A stretch of 64,000 bases of DNA from positions 292,935,310 through 292,999,309 of the forward strand of contig OW240916.1 in NCBI GenBank assembly GCA_933207985.1, written 5' to 3'. Position numbers and translations under genes: made by a program. Below are positions 1 to 10,510 of the stretch, in pieces (within the stretch, counting starts at the first letter, position 1; each line of letters begins with the position of its first letter). The notes under the pieces were generated by a model. It was given only the letters and a program-made list of their open reading frames with translations. It did not search any database and was not told the DNA's origin. This DNA comes from Pelobates cultripes. Its lineage: Eukaryota; Chordata; Amphibia; Anura; Pelobatidae.

Positions 1-2172
1 GCGCAACCAGGTCCCTGTAATGACGGCAGCACTGAGAGGAAGTGACAACTGGTCACTTCCTTCCAGCTATCACAGAACGCAGCACGGGAGTGGCAGAAAG
101 GAGCAGAGTGGGAGAATCTCTGACGCCCAATAACCTCAGCCAGCCGACTGTGCCACGGCAAGGGTGCATAATTTATTATTACACTATGGAATATTGCTAT
201 TTAATATAACTTGTGTACTGCATCAATAATTTGACCCTTGGGTAGAGGACAAATGGCAGAGAGAAATTGCTCTTTTGATCAAAAGGGGTGTGAAAAGGAT
301 TTCCCTCTATCAAAGGTCCTGCAAGGTGAGACATTTTACACTTGAGCCCCTGTATGTCTAGTTTCAATGTAAACTAACTGACTTTGACTATATGGCCTGA
401 AACTCTCAATTGCTAGTTCAATCCTTTGATATGGTAATGGTATTAGTTTCATGAAGACCCATGTGTTCCAGTATCATATTCAAGAGAAACATTTAATACT
501 TACCCATAGCTTAATAATTAAGCCTCATTTTATTATATTTGAAATGGGACAAGTCCAATCTTTTAATTAAGCCTAAACATGAGTTGCACAACTTAAACCG
601 TGTGACATGAATTGTGATGTCCCTCCTATTGGATCGCGGGTGGGGCATGCGACGTGTCTATGGGATGGGAAAATAATAACAAATTCGTAGATGCAATTAT
701 TTTTTCTGTAGCAGGTACATAAGACAAGATAGAGCCAAATGTGTCCATTTGGATTGACGTTGGTCTAGAACAAAGGAGGTGGTCACTTATTATTTCTATA
801 GGTACGCCTAGACTCCACCCCTGGGCAAGACTCAATAATCCACAGGGTATATATCCAATTATTTGGAGGGGTGTGGGTGTACTTGCTTGGGGCCAGAATC
901 TAATTCTAAGTGAGTCACCATCTTTCCTAGCAGAGACCCCCTGCAGCAGGACTATTCACTTTGAAGAGCTGAGTAAGTGATTAGGACTTCTGTTACTTTA
1001 TCCCTTTTGTTTTTATCTGTTGTTGGTGTAAATAATTTATTATCTATATTTTTGTATGCACTGTGACAATTTTTTGCTCATAATAAACATTCATTTATTA
1101 AGTTCTGCTTTTGTCTGGTAAAGAATCACGTTACCTGAAGAGACTAATTCGTATTTTGCAATTACATAGATATTGTGCTAAGCAATATTTGGTGTTTTAT
1201 TATTATTGATATACCTGGGGAACCAAGGCACCCCATTTATAAATTGCCTTGGTGGTGGCAGCGTTAAAACAAAGACAAAGATGGCAGCAGCACGGGATGA
1301 GAATTTCACATAAGGATATTTGCATTCCTCTTCTCCATATAACCATGTAAGCGAACATGTCACCTTGGGAGTGTTTACAAAAAAATAAAAGTGACAGTGC
1401 AGCTTTAGCCATCTAGTACAAGACGGAAATTTCATCTGGCCCTTAAATTCATCTATTCTATCTAGAGGACGGACATTTGAGAAAGTTCCCATCAGGCCGT
1501 GAATACTTAATTCTTTTTTTTTTTTTTATTCTCGAAGTACATTATTCTACTAGTAACATGTCCAACAAACATCCACCTAATGTCATTAGAGTTCCTTGTG
1601 GCCAGTCTTATGACCTCCAAAGGAAAAAGCCAGTCAGTGGTTCTATTGTGGAACTCAGGGCTTCCAGTGAGCCATCTACAGCAAGAGACAGCTTTGTGAA
1701 CAAAACGCCATAGATCGGCCGTAGAAAATGTATAGAGAAACTTTGTGCCTTTCAACTATTCCGAGTTTGGCAGGATTGCATTTGGTCTAAATTTATTAGG
1801 ATTTTATTAGGTTTTTTGCTCAGGTCCTAGTTAGTTTTACAAGCAAGTATTCCTTCACTTGTGCCATTACAGAGAGAAATAAACTGCCAAAAAGGTAGTC
1901 CACATCTGAAATACTGGCAAGTTCCTTCTGCATGAGAATTATATCAACCTGAGGCAATCAATTTAGCCTTTCTGGGCCTCGTCAGTGAGGTACAGCTGAT
2001 ACTCCTCCAGGCATAGCAAGTAATAGGTTCCACATCTGGGAGGACCTAACAAGCTGCAAATAAACCAAAACAGACAAAGGGCAAGAGGACACTGAGAACA
2101 GACAGCAACTCAAATACCCTGCTTTTCAGTCGGTCTCTGCAAAGTTCTCGAGTTCGTTTTAGCTCACTTGTG
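1..2172. other. Non-coding stretch, no gene recognised
   Basis: I see no recognisable protein, RNA gene or complete transposon here. Short open frames on both strands lack known motifs and look like chance. There is a T homopolymer near 1,515-1,527, and an AATAAA-like signal near 1,081-1,087 in AT-rich sequence that could be an old LTR or retroposon tail, but I could not find paired ends. Confidence 0.5.
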
Positions 2173-2582
2173 TTAAAGGGACACTATAGTCACCCAGACC
2201 ACTTCAGCTCAATGAAGTGGTCTGGGTGTCAGGTCCCTCTAGGGTTAACCCTGCCTGATGTAAACATGCCCTGCCTGATGTAAACATCTGGGGTTATCAA
2301 TCACGCAGATGTAAACATCTGGGGTTATCAATCACGCAGAGCGTCCATAGGAAAGCAATGAAAAATGCTTTCCTACGGACACTTTGATTGCGCGCGCGGC
2401 ATTGCCGCGCAATCGGCGCTGGTGACGTCAGACAAGGATGCTGACGTCAGCGGGGGAGTAGAGGTAAGGGAGCCCGGCGGAGGAAAAGGGTGAGTAGCTG
2501 AAGGGGTTTTAACCCCTTCAGCGCCGCAGGAGGGGGGCCCTGAGGGTGGGGGCACCCTCAGGGTACTATAGTGTCCCTTTAA
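2173..2582. mobile_element. T2/Kolobok-like MITE (TTAA target)
   Basis: The element begins TTAAAGGGACACTATAGT and ends with its reverse complement ACTATAGTGTCCCTTTAA, so both ends carry TTAA plus an AGGGACACTATAGT inverted repeat. The left end contains a stem-loop built from ACCACTTCA and TGAAGTGGT. A local tandem duplication of a CTGATGTAAACAT-containing segment lies at about 2,260-2,340. No transposase is present, so it is non-autonomous. TTAA targets with AGGRR-type ends are known for T2-family (Kolobok) MITEs of frogs; the assignment is by motif only. Confidence 0.75.
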
Positions 2583-4365
2583 TAGAGAAAGTGTTAGTAC
2601 ATCAGATCTGTGCTGCACAAGTCAACTTGTAGTATCTATATTGTATTTTTGTGCAATACGAGAATGGGTCTGGGAATCTATTTCGACATAAAGGGTTAAA
2701 TTCCTGTAACTGAACAATACAATAACAATTTCATAGTTGGGTGCTTGTAGTCTGTACAGAGAAGATCCATTTTTATTTTTAGCATAATAAAATGAATTCT
2801 GACTAAAGGTTATTTTGTTCTCTCAGAATGTATCCAGTGTGTTGCAAAGGTAAAGTATGGATATTTTTACCTTATAAATGTTTTTTGGTTTTTTTATTGT
2901 TATATATTTCTCATACAAAATATAATTAGTTTTCATGGCTTTATAAACAGAACTACATCTTTAGGTGAGATAATAGAAATGAGGAAAACTAAAAGACATA
3001 GGGGGCCACGATAAATAATGTGGCACAAAAAGAGAATTAATGAAAATACTGAGATTGGACAGGACAAATACTCTATAACCTGCCCTTCAGTTGGTCCATA
3101 CTCAGGTCTCAATTATAATTTAGTTATGATTTAGTTCACTTGTGTAATTACAGAAAGAGCCTACACCAGTTCCATATTTGTCTGATCAGACCCAAAACAG
3201 CAGTCCAGAATCAAAATTCTGCCATGTCCTCTCTGCACAATAATACAGCATCTACAGACGATTGTTTTTACCTTGTTGGGTCTTGTCAGTGTCTCACATT
3301 GTCCTTTCTGGCCTAGTGTGACACTGAGTGTGACCCAAAAGAGATTCAGCTAGTGATCGTCATTGTCAGTCCAGGTTTTTCAAGACTGTCTAAACAGCTA
3401 AGGTCTAATCTTATTTGTCTTGTCCTGGATGATACATATAAGTTGTCCATGACATATCACCTTTGACAACTGTAGAAATCACAACATTCCATTCTGAGTA
3501 GGAACTGGATTGATTGACTCTGTTTCTGATGATTGCACAAGAATTCATCTCTGAGCCCAGTCCTGTTCCAGCCTTCAAAGGATCCATAAAGTCACTGGGA
3601 ATTACTCCGAATCACCAGAATGAGTGCAACACTCAAAAGAGACGTGTTACCCCCTCTTGTTGGGTTTGTAAGGCTGAGAGTCCTCTTAATCTCTTATTCA
3701 AAAAATGTAATGCATTGCATTTATCAACAGTACTATGCAATAGCAGGTCTCTTTCTCTCTGATTCCTCTACATGTTTTTTCCTATTTACTAGAAAAAGTG
3801 CAGTAATCTCGACAGTTCCTGACAAGTGTTTGTTCCTATTATTGTCATCTCAAACTTTTGAACAATGTCTCCGTATTCTTGTTTGTTATGCAATGCACTC
3901 CAAAAATAAACAATGTCAGAAAAAAAATTAATGCAAATGGAAAAACAAACAGGATAAAATACAAAACAGATAAAAACTTGATAAAGAGCCATTTGTTTCC
4001 AAAACAAACGCATCTAAACAAGTGTTGGCCAGAGGCATTTTAGCTTCACAAGTCAAGGGTTTATCTAATTAGTGAAACTACTAAACAAGCTAAGAATAAC
4101 CAGATGGGTATCCCCTGGACTGTAAGGAAGGGGGAGCATGACTACTGCTCTACAGTAAGGTGTGGGTTATACAATGTTTCAGAGATGGGACTTTATAGTA
4201 AGGGGTGTAGAGGGGAGGGTACTCACCATTCGCAGAAGGAACAGTTTTACCCTGTATCCCTTCTGCTGTTTAAAAAAAAAAGAATAAATAAATAAAAATT
4301 TGGAGTTAGCTTAGTGTCTGTTTACTTACCTGAGAGTTAGTGTCCTAGGCTTCACACTGTTCACG
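2583..4365. other. Non-coding stretch, no gene recognised
   Basis: AT-rich sequence with scattered short open frames on both strands that show no conserved motifs. I see nothing assignable. The right edge, from about 4,100, may include the untranslated start of the DIRS-like remnant that follows, but its terminal repeat could not be located. Confidence 0.45.
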
Positions 4366-5447
4366 ATGGCCGCTGTGTCCAAAGATGCGCTGATCAGGAT
4401 GCTGCTGGCTTACCTGGCTTCCTATGGTGCTGGTTCCTTGTCGGAGGTGATGGCCGGTCTTCCCCAGGAGCTGATGAAAGCAGAGCAGCGGGTGGCGGAG
4501 AGTCCATCTCTGGCTAGCGGTAGGAGGCTGAGGCGGTCTAGGCCTAATACTCGCCTTTCACCGATCACGGTTCTATGGAGCAGAGGTCGGGCCGAGAGGG
4601 AGGCAGTCGGCACTCGACAGTGGAGTCGTGATCTGTGGATCCCGGGCTTCCGGGAGGCGGCCGCAGGCTGAGATGTCAGCTGGGAGTTGGGCCCAAGATG
4701 GCAGAGCGTGGGAGAAGTGCTCTCGCAGTCCCCCATCTTTTCCGGTCCAGGCGTAAGTGACTGAGACGCCGGACATGAAGCAGGACACGTATGTGACTGA
4801 CACATATCGCGGAGTGCGTAAGTCACAGGCCCCAGCATCTTGGTCCCCAGAAATGGATGCACTGACGGGATTGGAGCCCCAGGAGAGCTGGGAACGAGCT
4901 GTAGAGCAAGTCCGGAGGTCCCTACCGCACAGGAAGGAATCTGAGGCTGGTGCCCAGCTGCAAGGAGCAGTGGACCCAGGATGGAGTCGGGGTGCAGTGC
5001 CTGGAGTCACGGCAGCCAGCGGACCGGGCTGCTGCCTGAAGATTCTGGATCCCAGGAGGAGATATAGGACCAGGATCTGATGGGTGGCACTTGTCGTGTT
5101 GAGCGGGTTACCATGGCAGCTCCAGTGAGCAGTGAGTTGGCATGCACTAGCGCTTGGGGTAGCCTAGCAGGGGGCAAGGTGCACTAGGGGGCTCCCTTGG
5201 GCAGGATCAGGCTGTGCAAGGGGAATTGCTGCGCTTGCTTAGGGCAGTAGTGGATAGGTTGCCAGGCGCTGTGCCTCGACCAGGGGTAGACATGCACAGG
5301 ATGCTGGAGGAGGCACAGCCCAAAGGGGAACAGGTACGGGGGGCTGCTTTTTGCCCCTCCCTGCCTGGATGTGAGTGGTCTCCTTTGGGCATGCATGTCC
5401 CAGAGGAGATGCGTGAAAAGATCCTCATTGTGTATTTACTTTAGCTG
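4366..5447 (+). pseudogene. DIRS gag-like region, broken
   Basis: An open frame from the ATG at 4,366 runs 101 codons with an alanine/leucine-rich start and a basic middle, then stops at 4,669. A second open piece at 5,214-5,444 has a leucine-rich start and ends in a segment (GMHVPEEMREKI) of the type seen near the end of the DIRS structural protein. The pieces are in different frames with stops between them. No enzymatic motif is visible. The gag role is inferred from position upstream of reverse transcriptase in an otherwise recognisable DIRS order. Confidence 0.5.
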
Positions 5448-5929
5448 GTTCTCCCTGAGAAGGATTCTGTGGATAGGTTGGCGATCCACAGGATGCAGAT
5501 AAGAGTAAACAAATCCCACGTACGTTTGGGAATTGGTTACAGGGGTTTGTGGTTTTTGTGAGTATCCTGACCCGTCGGTTTCCGAAGTGGGCGTCGTCAT
5601 TGTATTTGGACTTTATTTGGGGTGCTTATAAGGTCTATGGGGGTCAGAGCTGGTTCCGATATGACCAGCAGTTCCGACAAAAGATGGCGGCGTGTCCAGG
5701 ATTGGACTTTAGCACGCAGGTCGGCAGCCTGTGGCTGTTGCTCATAATGCCCAGTCATCCCACATCCTTTCCAGGGGCAGCCGGAGCACTCTCAGAAAAA
5801 ATGAGTGTGCTGGCTCTTTAATGTTATGCGCCAAGTTGTCTAAGGAGACATCGCTGGGTCACATGGCTGGGCCATTTGATTTTCTCCCCTTTCCTAACCT
5901 GTATCGCCCTTGGGGTTGGTGCCAATAAA

Positions 5930-6977
5930 GGAGTTTGGCTCCTCTCCTATGATTCGTCACCTGTCCTAGAGTTTCGGTGAATGATAACATTGACAGGGAA
6001 TACAGCAGAGTGCGTTACGCCTCTTTTGATCAGGCGTTGTCGATTTTTAGGCGAACTGGAGTGGTGGCACTTCTGGCAAAATCCGACACTGAATCGGCCT
6101 TTCGGTTGTTGTCGGTTCACCAGGCATGTTTTCACCTTCTGGGTTGTCAATTTCAGGGGTCGTATTTCTATGACATGTGCCTCCCCACGGGCTGCTCCAT
6201 TTCGTGTTTAGATTTTGAAACATTTTCTTCATTTTTGGAGTGGGTCGTGGTTCAGTTTTCATGTACTGATTCTTACCATCTCGATGACTTCCTGTTTGTG
6301 GGTCCTTGGAAGGGTGACGGATGTGTCCAGTTATTGTTGGCGTTCTACTCTGTGGCAACTTTGTTTGGCATGCCGGTGGTGGAGCAGAAGACAGGGCCGC
6401 TACTAGGTTGTCTTTCCTAGGGATAGAAATTGACACTGTGGACATGGTTTTTCGTTTGCCTGACGAAAAGCTCCTTGTGCTGCTGAGGAAGGTTGATCTG
6501 GTGAAATCGGCGCGTACGGTTCAGTTCCGTACTATGCAGGTGTTGCTGAGTCATCTTGCTTTTGCTCGCAGGGTTCTGCCTATGGGGCAGGCTTTTTGTT
6601 ATCGTTTATCCTTGCCGACGATCAAGATTAGGGAAGCTCACCACTTTAGTCGGGTGACAGTCAAGCTGTGGGCTGGCATGGAAGTCTGGAGTGCCTTCCT
6701 GGGTAAGTTCAATGGGCGATCATGCTGGTTGCGGGAGGCGGTGTCCATTTCAGAGTTGGACCTCTTCACAGATGCATCGGGATCGTTAGGTTTTGGGGAC
6801 TTCTTTCGGGGTAAGTGGTGTGCGGCAGTGTGGCTTCCGGAATGGCGTGAGTTAGACGTTATTCATAACCTAACATTTCTGGAACTTTTTCCCATAGTGG
6901 TAGCTCTGGCATTATGTGGAGAGGATCTTCGGGATTGGGTGGTGGTTTTTCACTCGGACAATATGTTGTCCATGTGA
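5930..6977 (+). pseudogene. DIRS reverse transcriptase / RNase H, broken
   Basis: The reverse transcriptase portion is readable from about 5,940. The open part at 5,977-6,420 contains the DIRS-type segments SDTESAFRLL and DMCLPTGCSIS and the catalytic LDD at 6,280-6,288 (His-Leu-Asp-Asp). A frame change at about 6,400 leads into 6,321-6,977, which carries a connection segment (FLGIEID) and an RNase H start with FTDASGS, whose first aspartate codon is 6,771-6,773. The ORF stops before the RNase H domain is complete. The palm residues survive, but frameshifts and upstream stops rule out one continuous protein. The motif spacing fits DIRS better than LINE or LTR polymerases. Confidence 0.82.
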
Positions 6978-7553
6978 TTAACCGATCGTCGCCTGCGTCT
7001 TCTCCAGTTCTGGCTCTCTTGCGACATCTGGTGCTGCTAAGCCTAAAATTTAATGTGTGGATGTAGGCCTGGCATGTCCTCGGAGATTTGAACGTAGTAG
7101 CTGACTCTCTTTCTCAGTTTTAGTGGTACTGTTTTCGGGATTGGATCGAGAGGGTCTTCTCTACCCTTCATACTTATGGTACCTAGTTTTGGAGGCTTTA
7201 TGTCCTTGGTGTTGGGCTCATTGTCTGCCTCTATGTGGAAGGCATACAGGTTGGCATGTCATTCGTGGATGGGTTGGTGTGTCTGTCATATGAGGCAGCC
7301 TGGTTTGAGGTTACATTAAACTATTTGAATAGGTTACTCAAGCACGGTCACTCTTGTGCAGTGGCGGAATGGTCTCTGTCTGCTTTATTGTTCCTGTTTC
7401 GGTTTTTGGGATAGAGGGACATTACCAAAGAGTTTTGCTTGCAGTGGGTCTTGTGCGGATGGAGGAGTTGGAGGCGGCCAGACCGACGTCGGCCGATTTC
7501 CGTGGAGTTGCTGTGGCGGTTAATAGCAGCGTTGCCTAGCATTTGCGGTTCAG

Positions 7554-7847
7554 ATGGCGTTCATCTTCTATTCCAGGTGGTGTTCGTCTTCCATTTTTTC
7601 TGAGCATTGCGGTGAGGGAGTTCGTAGCCCCAATCGTGGTTCGGTTGCCCTACTATTGTTATTGGATGTGCGTTGGTCGGATAGTTTTGTGGACTTACAT
7701 ATTCACAGGTTGAAGACTGATCAGACCGGTAGAGGCATTTGGCTCCGGGTGGGTAATACTGTGGGTGAATTTTGTATGGTTTGGGTGTTTCAGCATTATA
7801 ATTTACCCATTTACCCGGAGTGTGTTGCCCTTAGCAGGTTCGTGTAA
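7554..7847 (+). pseudogene. DIRS tyrosine recombinase fragment
   Basis: A 97-codon frame includes LHIHRLKTDQTGRG, matching the conserved beta-hairpin lysine region (K-T-D-Q) of DIRS tyrosine recombinases, which cut and rejoin DNA through a tyrosine. The N-terminal arm-binding part upstream (about 7,200-7,550) can be followed only in broken frames, and the C-terminal His-x-x-Arg and Tyr box is not intact in this frame. Its position directly after RT/RNase H fits the DIRS order. It is clearly non-functional. Confidence 0.65.
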
Positions 7848-7906
7848 GGGGCTGTCACCATTCTTATCCATGCGGGTTGTAATTTTTTTAGGATAGGGTT
7901 AGGACC

Positions 7907-8155
7907 GTGGATTTAGTGCACTCTGTAAAGTATGACCTGTATGAGTGTACTTTAATATGGTCCGAGATTGTTCCCAGTCCGTGCTGGCAAGCCTTGCCGC
8001 ATGCCAAGGGTTTGGAAAGGAGCAAACGTAAGTTCAACGTCACCATTTCTAGGTTTGTGCGTCGACACGTAGAGCTGGAGGACAATCGCAACTTAATGAG
8101 TGTGGACGGAGTGCACCATAATCAGATTGGTTTGGATATTGGCCAGTGCAAGTAA
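7907..8155 (+). pseudogene. SGNH/GDSL hydrolase-like tail of DIRS element
   Basis: An 82-codon frame holds the segments WSEIVPSP and, later, DGVHHNQIG. The DGVH at 8,105-8,116 has the D-x-x-H spacing of the Asp-His pair in SGNH hydrolases. A comparable hydrolase-like domain is often found at the 3' end of vertebrate DIRS1-like elements. Only the C-terminal half of such a domain is open here. The catalytic-serine block would lie upstream, in sequence disrupted by stops. What the domain does for the element is not established. Confidence 0.55.
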
Positions 8156-8735
8156 TTCACCAGACAAGGCTTTGGGGAGTCGCAGCCTGCTAGGGCTGAT
8201 GGCAGAAGGAAGGCTGTACGAACTCTGGAAATACACAGTTTTATCTGTCTGTTGGTTAGTCACCCCAACAGCCGACAGGTGGTGATAATGCTAGCGGTGT
8301 TTAAAAGTTGAATCCATAAAGCTGTGGATCCAATACTCAGGCGTCATGTCATTATTGGGGGTAACAGGAGGTTATCTGGTCAGCAGTCCTGTGTCACAGA
8401 TTTATGAACTGCAAGAATCTTTTTTCCAGAAAGAGGTAGGTTGAACAACCTCCACCTGCCAAGCATTTGGCTCAAAAAGATGAGGTAGAAAAACTACATC
8501 CAAAGGGGAAGTCTTATAGCTGAGCATTTTTTAAAAAAAATCACAGCATTTATAATTTACTCAATGCAGGGAGACTAAGACCAACAGACTCTATGCAACG
8601 ATACCTATAAAATAACTATATTATGTTACATTAACAAAATGGGTCATTCCATAGGAGCAAGCTAGATTTCAATTTAACCGTCCATAACAACTCCCCCTTT
8701 AACTTCCAAGTCCCTTTCCCTCTTCTCCATCTGTC
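8156..8735. other. Non-coding stretch after the DIRS remnant
   Basis: No open frame with recognisable motifs. It may hold the right terminal repeat of the DIRS element (for example around 8,290-8,400), but I could not pair it with a left copy. Confidence 0.4.
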
Positions 8736-9279
8736 TTAAAGGAACACTATATAGTCACCTAAATAAAGCAGTTTTAGTGTATAGATCATTCCCCTGCAAT
8801 TTCACTGCTTAATTCACTGTCATTTAGGAGTTAAATCACTTTGTTTCTGTTTATGCAGCCCTAGCCACACCTCCCCTGGCTATGATTGACAGAGCCTGCA
8901 TGAAAAAAAAAAACTGGTTTCACTTTCAAACAGATGTAATTTACCTTAAATAATTGTATCTCAATCTCTAAATTGAACTTTAATCACATACAGGAGGCTC
9001 TTGCAGGGTCTAGCAAGCTATTAACATAGCAGGGGATAAGAAAATCTTAATTAAACAGAACTTGCAATAAAGAAAGCCTAAATAGGGCTCTCTTTACAGG
9101 AAGTGTTTATGGAAGGCTGTGCAAGTCACATGCAGGGAGGTGTGACTAGGGTTCATAAACAAAGGGATTTAACTCCTAAATGGCAGAGGATTGAGCAGTG
9201 AGGCTGCAGGGGCATGTTCTATACACCAACACTGCTTCATTAAGCTAAAGTTGTTCAGGTGACTATAGTGTCCCTTTAA
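8736..9279. mobile_element. Palindromic T2/Kolobok-like MITE
   Basis: It starts TTAAAGGAACACTAT and ends CTATAGTGTCCCTTTAA. The TTAA copies lie at 8,736-8,739 and 9,276-9,279. The two halves are imperfect reverse complements over much of their length (for example the CACACCTCCC side versus GGGAGGTGTG, and AGGAGTTAAATC versus GATTTAACTCCT), so the element is a long foldback. There is no coding capacity. It belongs to the same family as those at 2,173, 24,581, 37,101 and 38,310. Confidence 0.8.
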
Positions 9280-9978
9280 TACATTCTAATTATTTGTACA
9301 TAAAATACTGTAAAATGGGTTTTTAGATATGATAAATATACAGGACAGTGATTTAGAATATTTGCTAGAAAATCAGAGATTGGAGATGTATTATTGGTCC
9401 TTATTGATGTCGAAATGTGTAACAATGAAACCTTCAGGGAGATGAAAAACCTTTGATCGGACAGTAAAAGGAAAAAAAGAAGATGGTAACATCAGAATAG
9501 CAGGAGTGCAGCTACTAGAATACAAGACAGATTTCAGTATCGGCAACAAAGAACAAAACTGCAGAACAAGCCAGGGCTAGAAACAAGAACAGGTCATCAG
9601 CAAAGCTGATTTGCAATTAATCATTATAGCAATAGATCCAGAAACACGTAGAAAAAAAGCACAGTGCCTTGTACAATTATTCACCTCCACTAGACATTTC
9701 TACATTTGGTAATGGAATTTAAAAATATTTTATATAGATTTCTGAATACAGATTCTAGTACTTTAAAAGTGTAAATCTCTATTATTGTGAACCTGAAATA
9801 AATAAAACTGAAAAATAAATACATTTCTTGGATGGATAATACAGTCGGTATTTGATAAATGGGGTAATATATGCCATCTGTAACTTGGGACGGTTGGTGA
9901 ACAGTAAATTTCAATCTTCACCTTTTCATTGGAATTGTAGTCTTAGCTTTGATTGGATCATTCTAAGAAAGGGTGTTG
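9280..9978. other. Non-coding stretch upstream of ERV-A
   Basis: AT-rich DNA with no gene or element recognised. It is the left flank into which ERV-A inserted. Confidence 0.5.
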
Positions 9979-9982
9979 CTTG
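9979..9982. repeat. ERV-A target-site duplication, left copy (CTTG)
   Basis: CTTG immediately precedes the 5' LTR and is repeated at 21,471-21,474 immediately after the 3' LTR. A 4-bp duplication is usual for gamma-type retroviral integrases. It shows that both LTRs belong to one insertion. Confidence 0.85.
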
Positions 9983-10490
9983 TGTTGTGGAAATAAGGTC
10001 TGCACATATTTCCTAGTTAAAGGAAAATGTCTATTTACTCATTTCACAATATGCTATAGAGTTAAGCACACATATTTAATCAAAATGGCTGCTAGAAGCT
10101 TCTAGCCCCTCCACCCCCCCTTCCCCCTCCCTCCCTTCATAACACCAACTAACTACCTCGTGCAACAAGATGGCGCCGGGAAACCGTGGGAGACCCTCAT
10201 GGCCCCGGTGACATCACCTATAGTAGGCAGAGCATTAGAGCAACCACTTAACACCTAACCAATAATTGATGTATTATTCCATGTTATCTCTGACAATGCT
10301 TATGATGTAATTTTGCTTTAAAAGGGACTTGCCGTCCCCCCTGAATAAACATTCCTCAAGTTATTCAACAACCTGGAACCTGTGTCTGGTGTGAATTACT
10401 TCAGGGAGCGTGCACGCATTGTTTCATCGATTTGGCCAGGGGCAGATACACAAAGAAATAATCAATACTTTGATTGATTTTTCCATTTCA
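9983..10490 (+). repeat. ERV-A 5' LTR (508 bp)
   Basis: It starts TGTTGTGGAAATAAGG and ends TTTTTCCATTTCA, i.e. TG...CA ends. Compared by eye with the 3' LTR (20,962-21,470), I find only one substitution and one single-base length change, both around 10,328-10,340. It contains a TATA-like CTTTAAAAGG, an AATAAA signal and two ATGGC-type motifs. Confidence 0.93.
10316..10349 (+). promoter_or_regulatory. ERV-A LTR TATA-like box and polyA signal
   Basis: CTTTAAAAGG at 10,316-10,325 is a TATA-like box, followed closely by AATAAA at 10,344-10,349. Upstream, AAGATGGCGCC near 10,168 resembles a YY1 site. The same sequences occur in the 3' LTR. The transcription start is inferred, not shown. Confidence 0.5.
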
Positions 10491-10492
10491 AT

Positions 10493-10510
10493 TGGCGCCC
10501 AACGTGGGGC
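10493..10510 (+). other. Primer binding site, tRNA-Lys(CUU) type
   Basis: Two bases after the LTR comes TGGCGCCCAACGTGGGGC, an 18-base complement of the 3' end of tRNA-Lys1,2 (including CCA). This is the minus-strand priming site. Lysine primers are typical of beta-, lenti- and spumaviruses and are less usual for gamma-like ERVs. Confidence 0.88.

Larger units (their letters stand above)
4366..8155 (+). mobile_element. DIRS1-like retrotransposon remnant
   Basis: A string of frame-broken fragments follows the order expected of a vertebrate DIRS element: a gag-like region (4,366-5,447), reverse transcriptase plus RNase H (about 5,930-6,977), tyrosine-recombinase fragment (7,554-7,847) and a tail resembling the SGNH/GDSL hydrolase domain that accompanies many vertebrate DIRS elements (7,907-8,155). 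DIRS elements integrate with a tyrosine recombinase instead of a DDE integrase and have inverted or split direct repeats instead of LTRs. Every domain is interrupted by stops or frameshifts, so the copy is dead. I did not identify the terminal repeats, so the outer limits are those of the coding remnants. Confidence 0.8.

Noticed and set aside
1021..1140. AATAAACATTCATTTATTAAG region as a solo LTR end
   Set aside because: The polyA-like signal is suggestive, but I could not find paired TG/CA ends or a target duplication.
4422..5010. Minus-strand frames of 145-146 codons opposite the DIRS gag-like region
   Set aside because: No motifs. The sense strand follows the DIRS order, so these are shadows in GC-rich sequence.
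10493..10510. Classifying ERV-A as a spumavirus or betaretrovirus from its lysine primer
   Set aside because: A same-frame gag stop, one zinc knuckle, PPPY and the Env layout fit a gamma-like lineage better. The primer alone is not diagnostic.
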